Below, piece after piece: positions 52,796-61,473 of a DNA stretch of 64,000 nt (position 1 is the first letter of the stretch; each line of letters starts with the position of its first letter). The translations under genes were made by a program, and so were the position numbers. Below the pieces are notes generated by a model. It was not told where the DNA came from, did no database searches, and saw only the letters and a list, made by a program, of their open reading frames with translations. Location of the stretch: assembly GCA_963797835.1 (NCBI GenBank), contig CAWCRN010000015.1, positions 62,001 to 126,000 of the forward strand, in the 5' to 3' direction. The DNA comes from JBDTSW01 sp963797835 (GTDB taxonomy: Bacteria; Actinomycetota; Thermoleophilia; Solirubrobacterales; 70-9).

Positions 52796-55700
52796 TCAGG
52801 CCTCGCTGGCCGGGCAGATCAGCCGGTAGTCGCACCACGAGCAGACCTGGTGCGACGGACGGGGCTCGAAGTCCTGTTCCTCGATCCCGCCGGCGACCTC
52901 CAGCACCGTCCGCTCGACCCGCTCCGCGTCGTCCGGCTGGCTGGGCACCGTCACGCGCTCGTCCTCGAGCACATACCAGTAGCTGCCGGACTCGGCCTCG
53001 ATCTCCCACGCCTCGCGGGCGCCCAGCCGGTAGAGCGCGATCTGGACGTCGCCGGAAGGGCGCCACGGAGGAACGCCGCTCGCCGGTCTTGTAGTCGATC
53101 AGCTCGTATCCGCCGTCGGCGCTGCGATCCACCCGATCGACCCTGCCACGTAACTGGTGCGGGCCGATCCGGAAATTGAAGCTCCGCTCGAGCCAGACCG
53201 GGCTCGACTCCGCCCGCACGTGACGCTCGTGGTAGCGGGTGAGCGCTGCGACGGCCCGGTCGCGGTACTGAAGCTCGTCGTCGGAGGCGCCGAACCCGCT
53301 GCGCCGCCAGCCCGCCTCGAACAGCGCCAGGAGCCGGTCGAGGCCTCCCGTGCGGACCTCGTCCCCGGCGAGCGCGGCGTCGCCTGCCAGCCCCGACTCG
53401 GCCGCCCGCATCTCCTCCGAGTGGAAGCGGTCGAGCACCTGATGGATCAGGATCCCGAAGCGCTGGTTGATGGTGGGCTCCTGCGGGATCGCGAAGACGC
53501 GCGCGAACTTGTAGCGCAGGGGGCAGATCCGGTACAGGTCGATGTCGGTGGCGGAGAGGGCGAGCCCGTCGTCCTTGCGGGGGATGAACTGGTCGAGCGA
53601 GGGCTCGCGGCGGCTCTTCGCCTTGGCGGTGCGGTCCTCGCGCGCGTGCTCCTCGCCGAGCACGTACTCGTCGAGCGCCGAGGACTCGAGCGCCGCCCGC
53701 TGCTCGGGCGTTGCGACCCGGGCCAGCAGCTCGTTCACGGCGGCCAGCGCCTCGGCCGCGGCCTCGGGGCCCGGGCGCTGCACGAGCGCCGCCAGCTTCA
53801 CCAGCTCGAGGAACCGCGCCACGGCCCGGTTCACGTCCTCGGCCGTGTCGAGGCGCATCTCGGAGATCGCCGACCCGGCGCGCCACGATGCCTCCAGGAC
53901 CTCGTCCCGCACCATCCGGTAGGTGGAGTGGAGACCCTCGGCGGGGCCGAACAGCTCCTCCGCGTGGACGACCTCCTCGCCACCGAGCGCGCTCCGCACC
54001 GCCTCGAGCAGCGGCGACGGGTGTGCCGGCTGATCGCCGATCGCCTCCGACCACGAGAGCACCAGGCCCGAGCGGGCGCGGGTCATCGAGATGTAGGCCA
54101 GGCGCGAGCGGCGCAGGGCCACCAGACCCTCCCCCGCCTCCGGGAGCTCGTCGCCCACCAGCTCGGGCGGCACCCACTCGTCTTCCTGGGCGTGGCCCTC
54201 GATCGCGCCGCGGTGCAGCCCGATGACGTAGACGTGGTCGAACTCGAGGCCCTTGACCTGCTCGGGCTCGGCCACCAGCACCGACCCGGGCCCGGGCGGA
54301 TCGGAGTCCTCGCCCCCCAGCTCGCCCGCGTCGGCCACCGCGGTCAGGTGCCGGATGAAGTCGCGGGTGGACGCCTGCGGCTGGCGACGCGACCAGGCCG
54401 CCGCCATGTCGGCGAGGCGCGAGAGGTTGACCAGGCGCTCCGCCGTCTCGGGGCTCGCCGCGAAGAGGCGGTGCTTGCGGAGCCCGATGCGCTCGATCAG
54501 GCGGCGCACGAAGACGTCGGCCCTGCGGTCCTCGAGGGCCCCGGCGGCCGCCTGGTAGAGCCGCAGGAAGGCGTGGATCCGATCGCGCGCCTCGGGCGGA
54601 AGCTGGGGGCTCTCGAGCGCTGCCTGGAGCGCCGAGATCATGTCGAGCTTGCGGCGCCGGGCGATGGTCGTCACCCGAGCCAGGTCGACCGAGCGCAGGT
54701 CGACCGGTGGCCGCGTGAGCGCCCTTACGACCGCGGCCGAGTCGTTCGGGTCGGCCAGCATCCGCAGCCAGGCGAGGGCGTCGCGCACCTCGCGGCGCTG
54801 GAAGAAGGCCGCGTCACCCGCGTAGCGGAAGGGGACGTTTCGCTCCTCGAGGGCGGCGCCGACCAGCCGCCCCTCTCGCCAGCCCGCGGCGGCCACCACG
54901 CAGACGCGCTCGGGCGCGACGCCGGCGCTCAGGAGCTGCTCGATCTCCCTGCGCGGCCGCCTGCGCCTGCGCTCGCTCCGTGGCGCACCGCCAGAACCGC
55001 ACGTCGCCGGTGCCGGCTGCGCCCTGGCGCGGCTCGGCTCCGCTCGCGATCGAGGCCGCGAGGGCGACGTCGGCGCTGAAGCGCGCCGGCTCCACCAGCT
55101 CGACCTCGGCCGCCTCTCCGAACCGCTCGACGAACCAGGCCACGTTCGCCTCGGCGGCGCAGCGAAAGCGGCGCACCCCCTGGCCGGGGTCGCAGGCGCA
55201 GACCGGGCCACCGGCGCCGCCGATGGCCGCCAGCAGCCCACGGTGGGCCACGCCGGCGTCCTCCAGCTCGTCGGCCATCACCCATTCGAAGCGCCTCGCG
55301 AGCGCCTCGCGGACGTCGGCGCGATCGCGAAGCAGCCTGGCCAGCTCGAGGACGAGGTCACCCTCGTCGAGGCTTCCGGCGTCGCGCAGGATCCGGTCGT
55401 GGCGTGCGTAGAACTCGGCGAACTCGGCCTCGCGCCGCGCCCGCTCCCTCGGCCCTGGCCCGGTCGCCGACTCCAACTCGACCTCCGCCCACTCGCGGAG
55501 GCGCGAGGGCGTCACCCCCTCGGCCTTCAGCAGGTCGATCCTCCGCAGAAGCTGAGCCAGGAGGCCGGCCGGGTTGCCGCGGATCTCGTGCCGGCGCAGG
55601 GGCAGGTCGTCGAGGCGGTCGAGGAGGATGGCCAGGCGGTCCGCCAGCTCCACCGTGCCGAAGAAGGGGTCGAGCCCCGCCTCGGCCGAGTGCTCGCGCA

Positions 55701-55974
55701 GCACTCGCTCGGCGGTCGCCGCGTAGGTCGAGACCCAGAGCTCGGTGTACGGCCCCTCCAGCAGGTCCTCCGCCCGCGCCCGGATCCACGCGGCCGCCGC
55801 GCGCGAGCGGGTGAGGACGAGGACGCCGTCGGCGGGAGCGCCGTCTGCGACCAGGGAAGCGAGGCGCAGCGCCAGCGCCTCGCTGCGGCCGGTGCCTGCC
55901 GCGCCCAGGACCAGCATCGGGCCGGCGCGGTGGGCGGCGACCTGGAGCTGCTGCGGTGTGGGTCCTCCGTCGAT
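52796..55974 (-). CDS. AdnA/AddB-like UvrD-type helicase fused to a PD-(D/E)XK Fe-S nuclease, frameshifted
   Basis: About 1060 residues. The N-terminus has a Q-motif-like TPQQLQVAAH, then Walker A written GAAGTGRSEAL (Arg for the catalytic Lys) and the Walker B/DExQ position MADELEDAG (Glu for Gln). Later helicase motifs (LEFDHVYVIGLHRG, and RLAYISMTRARSGLVLSWSE) are near normal. The C-terminal nuclease has GRVDRVDR and IDYKTGE, with four Fe-S cysteines: one in YRICPLRYKFA and three in CSWCDYRLIC. Shifts lie near 54965 and 53070. Start uncertain: the frame is open to 55974 with no standard start; ATG 55917 is the first. A degenerate motor paired with such a nuclease is the pattern of mycobacterial AdnA. 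Confidence 0.82.
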
Positions 55975-55992
55975 GCGACAAAGCTAGCGGGC

Positions 55993-55998
55993 TAATCT
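55993..55998 (+). promoter_or_regulatory. -10 hexamer TAATCT of the IMPase gene
   Basis: TAATCT ends 7 bases before the ATG at 56006; leaderless start predicted. Confidence 0.55.
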
Positions 55999-56005
55999 CA
56001 GGGCC

Positions 56006-56834
56006 ATGTGGGACCAGTGGCTCGCCGCCTGCCGGCGCATGGTCGACGCCCAGCGCGAGCTGTTCGCGAACGAGCGAACGATCGCCGGCCGCACCGTCTA
56101 CGACGGCCGCGGGGAGGGCGGAGACAACGCGCTCGTGATCGACCGCCTGGCCGAGGACATCGTCTTCGCCGAGCTCGAGTCGCTGCATGAGTCGGGGCTC
56201 GAGTTCACGGCCATCTCCGAGGAGCGCGGCGAGGTCGTCTTCGGCGACGGCTCCGCCCCACACCGCGTCGTGATCGACCCCATCGACGGCTCGCTCAACG
56301 CGCGGCGCACGATCCCCGCCCACTCGGTCTCGATCGCGGTCGCCGGCGGCAGCTCGATGGCCGACGTGGAGTTCGGCTACGTATACGACTTCGGCGCCGG
56401 CGAGGAGTTCACGGCCGTGCGCGGTTCCGGCGCGACGCTGAACGGCGAGCGGCTGGTCGCCGCGGGCCCGGGGTACGGGCTCGAGCTGGTGGGCATCGAG
56501 GGCGCGAAGCCCGAGCGAACGCTGCCGATGCTGACGGCAGCTGCAGGGCAAGGCGTACCGGATCCGGGCGGTCGGCTCGATCGCGATCACGCTCTGCTGG
56601 GTCGCGACCGGGCGCCTCGACGGGATGCTCACCGGCCGCGCCTGCCGCTCGGTCGACGCCGCCGGCGCGCAGATCGTCGCCCGCGAGGCGGGGGCTTTGG
56701 TCGAGTTCGGTGGGTTCGATCTCGCCGGCGCCCCGCTGGCGCTGGACGCCCGCTACCACCTGACCGCCGCGCTGGACGAGGAGATGCTCGCCACCCTTCG
56801 CGAGGTCCAGGCAGTCGCCGAGCCGGCCCCGTGA
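56006..56834 (+). CDS. inositol monophosphatase family protein, one frameshift
   Basis: Mg-dependent sugar-phosphate phosphatase of the IMPase/FBPase superfamily, about 275 residues. Metal-site motifs are ISEERGEV and VIDPIDGSLNARR (usual DPIDGT, here Ser). After a shift near 56540 the second half reads RIRAVGSIAITLCWVATGRLDG and RSVDAAGAQIVAREAGA, where the usual Trp of the WDxAAG motif is Val-preceded Ser but the Asp is kept. Could hydrolyse inositol-1-phosphate, fructose-1,6-bisphosphate or 3'-phosphoadenosine phosphate. The stop overlaps the next gene (GTGA). Confidence 0.85.
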
Positions 56835-57919
56835 GCGCGTCCCTGATCGACTGGCCCCTGGCCGAGCGCGTCTCGTTGCGAGTGGCGGGGGCGGGCGACG
56901 CCGACGCCCGCCAAACCCCGAGCCCGCTCTCGCGCCGGCTCGCTCACGGCCACCTGCCGCGAGGCCGAGGGCCTCATTCGCGGCTACTCCGGGCTGGATC
57001 CGCAGGCCGGGCTACCCGCGCCGGAGGCGGTCGGGAGGGCCGAGTGGTCGCGCTCAGCGCTCGGCACTGCTGAAGGGACTCACCGACGACCTCCAGCGCG
57101 AGAACGACATCGAGATCTCGCTGCCGGGGCCGCTCGGGAGCGTGGCCCGGTCGGTCATCGGCGCCGCGACCGGCACGGAGGTGGGGTTGGCGGCCGGATA
57201 CGCCGCCCGCCGTGTCCTCGGCCAGTACGACCTCCCGATCGTCGGTCCGGACCGTGCGCCGCGCCTCCTCTTCGTGGCGCCCAACCTGGCCGGTGCCGCG
57301 GCCGACCTCGGGGTCGAGACGGAGCCCTTCGTGCGCTGGGTGGCACTCCATGAGACCACGCACGCCATCCAGTTCGCCGTCGCCCCCTGGCTTCGCGACG
57401 AGCTCGGCGGGCTCGTTCGCCGGCTGCTCTCGGGGGCCGCCGCCAACGTCCGGATCTCCGACCTCCTCCGACGCGCGGTCTCCGATCCCCGGGGGGCCGT
57501 CTCGGGCCTCTTGCGCGGGGACATCGCGAGGGCGATCGCCGGCCCCGAGCAGCTCCCGACCCTCGACCGCATCCAGGCCACGATGACGGTGATCGAGGGT
57601 CACGCCGAGCACGTGATGGACGCGGCGGCGGCCGAGTTCGTGCCCGACGTCGAGGGGCTGCGCCGGCGGCTGGAGTCCCGGCGTTCGTCGCGGGGGCCGC
57701 TCGAGACGATCGTCGGCCGCCTGCTCGGCCTCGATCTCAAGCTCCGCCAGTACCGGCTGGGAAAGAGCTTCTGCGACGAGGTCGCGGCCCAGGGCGGCGC
57801 CGAGGCGCTCAACCGGGTCTGGGACGGGCCCGGGCTCGCTCCCGACCCTCGCCGAGCTGGACAGCCCGGCCGCTTGGCTAGAGCGGATCGCCACAAACGC
57901 CACGGCAACAGCTCGGTAA
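56831..57919 (+). CDS. zincin-like protein, F420-biosynthesis-associated family (DUF2342), frameshifted
   Basis: About 360 residues. The HExxH-type zinc motif is ALHETTHAIQFAVAPWL (HETTH, about residue 175), with a second conserved stretch QATMTVIEGHAEHVMDAAA that may supply the third ligand. This is the DUF2342/zinicin_2 family, which genome-context studies associate with coenzyme F420 organisms. A shift near 56930 separates the N-terminus (VSASLIDWPLAERVSL) and another near 57840 gives the proper end, TLAELDSPAAWLERI, and TAA at 57917. GTG start overlaps the IMPase stop. Confidence 0.85.
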
Positions 57920-57942
57920 CCACGCTCCCATCGCGCGTGTAA

Positions 57943-57954
57943 GAACATGTGTTC
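57943..57954. promoter_or_regulatory. LexA-like box GAACATGTGTTC
   Basis: GAAC-N4-GTTC is the core of the actinobacterial SOS box. It lies 80 bases upstream of the basic coiled-coil gene; a weaker GAACATAGTTAC lies at 57973-57984. Confidence 0.5.
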
Positions 57955-58033
57955 GGGGTAGTTGATACTCTCGAACATAGTTACGAGTAATGAAGTTAGA
58001 AAGAAGCGACCCTAGTCAGGAGTTGAAGAAGCA

Positions 58034-58512
58034 GTGGCAACCAGCAGCACGAAGACCACCAAGGCTCAGAAGAGCACGACCACGACCGCCAAGCAGCCGA
58101 CGACGAAGCGGACCCCCGTCGACGTCGTCCGTGAGGGCACCGAGCGCGCCGTGAACGTCCCCGTCGGGGCGGCCCTCACCGCCGCCGACCGCGTCAACGA
58201 GATCGTCGAGCCCCTCACCAACACCGAGGGCCGCGAGCGGGAGCTGAAGAGCATGCGCACCCGCGTCGAGCGCGAGCTCAACAAGTACGAGCGCCGTGGC
58301 GGCACCGCCCGCCGCAAGGCGACGCAGCGTGTCCGCCAGACCCGCAATCGGGTCGAGCGCGAGCTGAAGCAGCGCCGCCGTTCGGTCGAGACGCAGGTCA
58401 AGCAGAACCGCAGGAAGGCCGAGACCACGCTCAGCAGAACCGCAAGAAGGCGGAGGACCAGCTGAAGAAGGCCCGGACCACCGTCGAGGAGCGTGTCAAC
58501 GCGCTGGTCTAG
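58034..58512 (+). CDS. basic, Lys/Arg/Thr-rich coiled-coil protein (histone H1- or phasin-like), one frameshift
   Basis: About 159 residues after repair of one missing base near 58438. The N-terminal 35 residues are Thr/Lys-rich and disordered; a helical segment VDVVREGTERAVNVPVGAALTAADRVNEIVEPL follows in shorter pieces, then a long heptad-like stretch with repeated RVERELxxxxRR units and the end KKARTTVEERVNALV. Composition suggests binding to DNA, RNA or a polyanionic surface; phasins and heparin-binding haemagglutinins look alike. GTG at 58034. A LexA-like box lies upstream and a structured 3' region follows. Confidence 0.72.
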
Positions 58513-58540
58513 CGCTTAGCCCGGGCCGGCCTGTACCAGT

Positions 58541-58648
58541 GGGAGAGGTTGGCTGCCCCGGAGAAGCTGTCCGCATTACATATCTCGCGGGCAGAACAGC
58601 AACCTCTCCTCCCCGATCGGCGGGCCCTTGCGGCCCGCCGATCTTTTT
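58541..58648 (+). ncRNA. candidate structured RNA ending in a strong intrinsic terminator
   Basis: A 10-bp stem GGAGAGGTTG/CAACCTCTCC (58542-58551 with 58600-58609) encloses a second stem CTGCCC/GGGCAG (58553-58558 with 58589-58594) and an apical part with a CGGA/TCCG pairing. Six bases later comes the terminator. It is either an independent small RNA or the folded 3' end of the coiled-coil mRNA. I do not recognise an RNA family; SRP, 6S and tmRNA motifs are absent. Confidence 0.5.
58615..58648 (+). terminator. rho-independent terminator
   Basis: GATCGGCGGGCC/GGCCCGCCGATC, 12 bp, loop CTTGC, followed by TTTTT. It ends the coiled-coil transcript or the candidate small RNA, before the mrp promoter. 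Confidence 0.9.
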
Positions 58649-58676
58649 CTCGGCCGGCCGGGCCGCGCCACCCCCG

Positions 58677-58682
58677 TACAAT
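58677..58682 (+). promoter_or_regulatory. -10 hexamer TACAAT of mrp
   Basis: TACAAT ends 7 bases before the ATG at 58690, the closest match to consensus among the leaderless-type promoters here. Confidence 0.6.
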
Positions 58683-58689
58683 CCCCTCC

Positions 58690-59847
58690 ATGCCCCTGCC
58701 CACCAAGGACCAGGTCAACGACGCCCTCCGCGCGGTCATCGACCCCGAGCTCAGGCGCTCGATCGTCGACCTCGGGATGGTGCGCTCGATCGAGATCGCC
58801 GAGAGCGGTCACGTCGACGTGATGGTGTCGCTCACCACTCCCGGCTGCCCGATCCGCTCCCACTTCGAGACCGCCGTGGCCAAGAACGTGACCGCCCTCG
58901 AGGGCGTGACCGGTGTGGGCGTCACCTTCGACGTCCTCTCCGATGAGGAGAAGTCCACGCTCCAGCAGGCGCTCGGCCGCGGCCGCCTCCCCGAGGGCGC
59001 GCTGGCGCAGGTCAAGAACGTGATCTGCGTGGCCTCGGGCAAGGGCGGGGTCGGCAAGTCCACGCTCACGGCCAACCTGGCCGCCGCGCTGGCCGCCGAG
59101 GGACATGCCTCCGGCGCCCTGGACGCGGACGTCTACGGCTACTCGATCCCGCGCATGCTGGGCGTCAACCGCAAGCCGGACGTCAACGCGCAGCGAAAGA
59201 TCCTGCCGCTGGAGGGGCCGGCCGGCGTCAAGGTGATGTCGATCGGCTTCTTCGTCGAGGAGAACGCCGCCGTGGTCTGGCGCGGGCCGATGCTCCACAA
59301 GGCGATCCAGCAGTTCCTCGAGGACGTCGACTGGGGCGAGCTCGACTACCTGCTGCTCGACCTGCCGCCCGGCACCGGCGACGTCTCGATGACGCTCGCC
59401 CAGCTCCTGCCTCAGGCCCGGATCCTGATCGTCACGACGCCACAGCCGGCAGCCCAGTCGGTTGCCCGCCGCGCCGCCGAGATGGCCGCCAAGGTCGATC
59501 TCGAGGTGCTCGGCGTGGTCGAGAACATGTCGGGCTTCACGACGCCGGACGGCGAACGCTTCACGATCTTCGGCGAGGGCGGGGGGCAGCTCCTGGCCGA
59601 CGAGCTGGAGGTCCCGCTGCTGGGCAAGGTCCAGCTCTCCGAGGAGCTTCGCGAGCACGCCGACTCGGGTGATCCGCTCGTGCTCTCACAGCCCGACGCC
59701 GCGGCCGCGCAGGCGATCAGGGCGACAGCCCGCGGCATCGTCGCGGCAACACCCCAGGAGCTGGCCGTGCTCCAGGCCGAGCCGCCGGCGATGGCCGCGG
59801 CGGCACCGATCGGCGGCACCGAGCTGCCGGTCGTCCAGTCCGGCTGA
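58690..59847 (+). CDS. mrp: Mrp/ApbC-type iron-sulfur cluster carrier ATPase with MIP18 domain
   Basis: A 385-residue intact protein that holds and transfers [4Fe-4S] clusters. Residues 1-85 are a MIP18/DUF59 domain (IDPELRRSIVDLGMVRSIEI, TTPGCPIRSHFE). The ATPase has the deviant Walker A SGKGGVGKSTLTANLA (about residues 116-131), DADVYGYSIPRMLGV and LLLDLPPGTGD. The CxxC of classic ApbC is not obvious in the C-terminus, so cluster binding may differ. Single-gene unit, with its own promoter and a terminator just before it. Confidence 0.92.
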   Translation: MPLPTKDQVNDALRAVIDPELRRSIVDLGMVRSIEIAESGHVDVMVSLTTPGCPIRSHFETAVAKNVTALEGVTGVGVTFDVLSDEEKSTLQQALGRGRLPEGALAQVKNVICVASGKGGVGKSTLTANLAAALAAEGHASGALDADVYGYSIPRMLGVNRKPDVNAQRKILPLEGPAGVKVMSIGFFVEENAAVVWRGPMLHKAIQQFLEDVDWGELDYLLLDLPPGTGDVSMTLAQLLPQARILIVTTPQPAAQSVARRAAEMAAKVDLEVLGVVENMSGFTTPDGERFTIFGEGGGQLLADELEVPLLGKVQLSEELREHADSGDPLVLSQPDAAAAQAIRATARGIVAATPQELAVLQAEPPAMAAAAPIGGTELPVVQSG

Positions 59848-60130
59848 GCCGTCCTGGACCGGCCTGTGACGCGCACTCCCGGCGCGTAGTAGACCCGTGA
59901 GGGCACTGCCGCTCATCTCCACGCTGCTCAGCGCCCCGGCGGGCGGGCAGTCAGGGGGCAGCGAGGGAAGGGTCCTGGTCGCGCTCGGAAAGAATCCCGG
60001 ATAGCTGTCGCAGGACGACAGTTCGGCGGGATCGTTGGCTGGAACGCCTGTCAGCGGGCGAAGGCCGCCTGGGCCCCGAGCGGGTCGCCGCGGGGTCGAG
60101 CGGCATCCCCGGCGCCGCCGTCACTTGCCC
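59848..60130. other. 280-base region between mrp and ferredoxin
   Basis: Contains a possible 35-codon reading frame (GTG 59897 to TAG 60004, starting VRALPLISTLL, Gly/Ser-rich then VLVALGKNPG) and the small palindrome at 60005-60021. Neither is well supported as a gene. Confidence 0.35.
60005..60021. repeat. small palindrome CTGTCG-CAGGA-CGACAG
   Basis: Six-base arms around CAGGA; the arms differ from those at 14053-14067 by a paired change (C for T, G for A) while the spacer is identical. Confidence 0.4.
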
Positions 60131-60394
60131 CTACTTGCTCGCGTAGTACTGCGCGTTGATCTCGGTGTACTTCGCCCACTCCTCCGGGAGCTGGTCCTCG
60201 GCGAAGCAGGCATCGACGGGGCAGGCCTCGACGCAGGCGTCGCAGTCGATGCACTCGTCGGGGTCGATGTGGAGCTGCTCGACGCCCTCGTAGTCGGGCT
60301 CGTCCGGGGTTGGGTGGATGCAGTCGACCGGGCACACCTCGACGCACGAGTTGTCCTTCTGCCCGATGCAAGGCTCGGCGATTACGTAGGCCAA
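60131..60394 (-). CDS. fdxA: ferredoxin, two iron-sulfur clusters
   Basis: An 87-residue bacterial ferredoxin. The cluster ligands are CIGQKDNSCVEVCPVDC near the N-terminus and CIDCDACVEACPVDAC in the middle. The long CxxxxxxxC spacing of the first set is that of the 7Fe ([3Fe-4S][4Fe-4S]) FdxA type common in Actinobacteria. TTG at 60394 gives the family start LAYVIAEPCIG; GGAG lies 9 bases upstream. Electron carrier, here next to mrp. Intact. Confidence 0.93.
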   Translation of the reverse strand: MAYVIAEPCIGQKDNSCVEVCPVDCIHPTPDEPDYEGVEQLHIDPDECIDCDACVEACPVDACFAEDQLPEEWAKYTEINAQYYASK

Positions 60395-60512
60395 GGTGTC
60401 AGGTCTCCGTTTCTCGTAGGTGTGCCTGGGACTGCGCCCTTCCGAGCCCCCGGTCGGGCGAGCCGCACATTCTACGGACGAGGCGTCCCGATAGAGGCTG
60501 GGCGGCCGCGGA

Positions 60513-60518
60513 TACAGT
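60513..60518 (+). promoter_or_regulatory. -10 hexamer TACAGT of the epimerase gene
   Basis: TACAGT ends 6 bases before the GTG at 60525; leaderless start predicted. Confidence 0.5.
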
Positions 60519-60524
60519 TCACGC

Positions 60525-61403
60525 GTGATCCTGCTCACGGGCGCGACGGGGACGGTTGGCAAGGCCCTGCTCCCCCTCCTCCTGGAGCGAGGCGAGGAGG
60601 TCCGGGTGCTGGTCCGCGACCCCAGACGACTGGGACGCATGCGGGTCGACGTGCAGCTGGCGCTGGGGGACCTTGCCGGCCTCGGCGATCCCCACCTGCA
60701 GCGCCAGGCGCTGCGCGGCGTGGACACGGTGATCCACCTCGCCGCCTCGATCCGGGACCAGCCCCACGCCTCGGTGGTCGAGCTCAACGGCCTCGCCACG
60801 GCCCGCCTGTTGCGCGCGGCGGAGCGGCTTGGCGCCCAGCGGTTCCTGTTCTTCTCGGCGATGGGGGCGAGCGAGATCCAGCGCACGAGGTTCTTCCGCG
60901 CCAAGGCGATGGCGGAAAGGGCCGTGTTGGAGTCGCCCCTGGAGACGACGGTCTTCGCCCCCTCGATCATCTACGACCGCGACGACTTCTGGGTGGCGCT
61001 GATGCGCCGGCTCTCGCTGCTGCCGGTGCTGCCGATCTCCGGTGCTGGAACCGCCGCCTTCCAGCCGATCTGGGCGGCGGACGCCGCGAGGTGCGTAACC
61101 GCCACGCTGGACGAGCATGGCGACCGCGTCGAGCTCGCCGGGCCGGAGACGCTCACCTACGACGAGATGGCCCGGATCATCGCCCGCTCGTCCGGCCGTG
61201 AGCGCCCGCTCGTGCACGTGCCGCTCGGCCTCGTCCGCCTGGGCCTGATCTGGCTGCGCAGGCTTGTCGGCGAAGCGGCGTTCGCCACGTGGGAGGAGGC
61301 CGAGCTGATGGAGGTGGCGATGACGACCCCGCGCGGAGACGCCGACGTCCGTCGCCTGGGCATCGAGCCGGCGGCGATGCCCGACGTGCTGGCGGGTGGG
61401 TAG
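60525..61403 (+). CDS. NAD(P)-dependent epimerase/dehydratase (complex I NDUFA9-like extended SDR)
   Basis: A 292-residue atypical extended SDR. The cofactor motif is LLTGATGTVGKALLPLL (residues 3-19), the GVDTVIHLAASIRD loop follows (about 68), and YFxxK is replaced by FFRAKAMAERAVLES, the atypical Lys context seen in NDUFA9/NmrA-like members. The C-terminal half has IWAADAARCVTATL and ETLTYDEMARIIA. These bind NADPH and may be structural rather than catalytic. Intact; GTG at 60525. A structured repeat follows its stop. Confidence 0.85.
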   Translation: MILLTGATGTVGKALLPLLLERGEEVRVLVRDPRRLGRMRVDVQLALGDLAGLGDPHLQRQALRGVDTVIHLAASIRDQPHASVVELNGLATARLLRAAERLGAQRFLFFSAMGASEIQRTRFFRAKAMAERAVLESPLETTVFAPSIIYDRDDFWVALMRRLSLLPVLPISGAGTAAFQPIWAADAARCVTATLDEHGDRVELAGPETLTYDEMARIIARSSGRERPLVHVPLGLVRLGLIWLRRLVGEAAFATWEEAELMEVAMTTPRGDADVRRLGIEPAAMPDVLAGG

Positions 61404-61404
61404 G

Positions 61405-61456
61405 GCCGAGACACAAGGTGTCTCGGCAGCGGCATGTAAGGCGGGCGAAGCCCGCC
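61405..61456. repeat. two-hairpin dispersed repeat, family B copy 2
   Basis: Stem GCCGAGACAC/GTGTCTCGGC with loop AAG (61405-61427), linker AGCGGCATGTAAG, then GGCGGGC/GCCCGCC (61440-61456). Compared with 11304-11355, the two changed bases in the left arm are matched by the two changed bases in the right arm. Lies between convergent genes. Confidence 0.75.
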
Positions 61457-61473
61457 GCAGGTGGTTCTAGGCG

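Noticed and set aside
52776..52798. The idea that both convergent genes end inside the GGGGTCAGACCCC repeat
   Set aside because: True for PAC2, but after frame correction the helicase-nuclease stops at 52796-52798, before the repeat, following the Fe-S cysteines.
58541..58648. Assignment of the structured RNA as SRP RNA or 6S RNA
   Set aside because: The SRP GGAA-type loop motif and the 6S central bubble with long flanking helices are not present.
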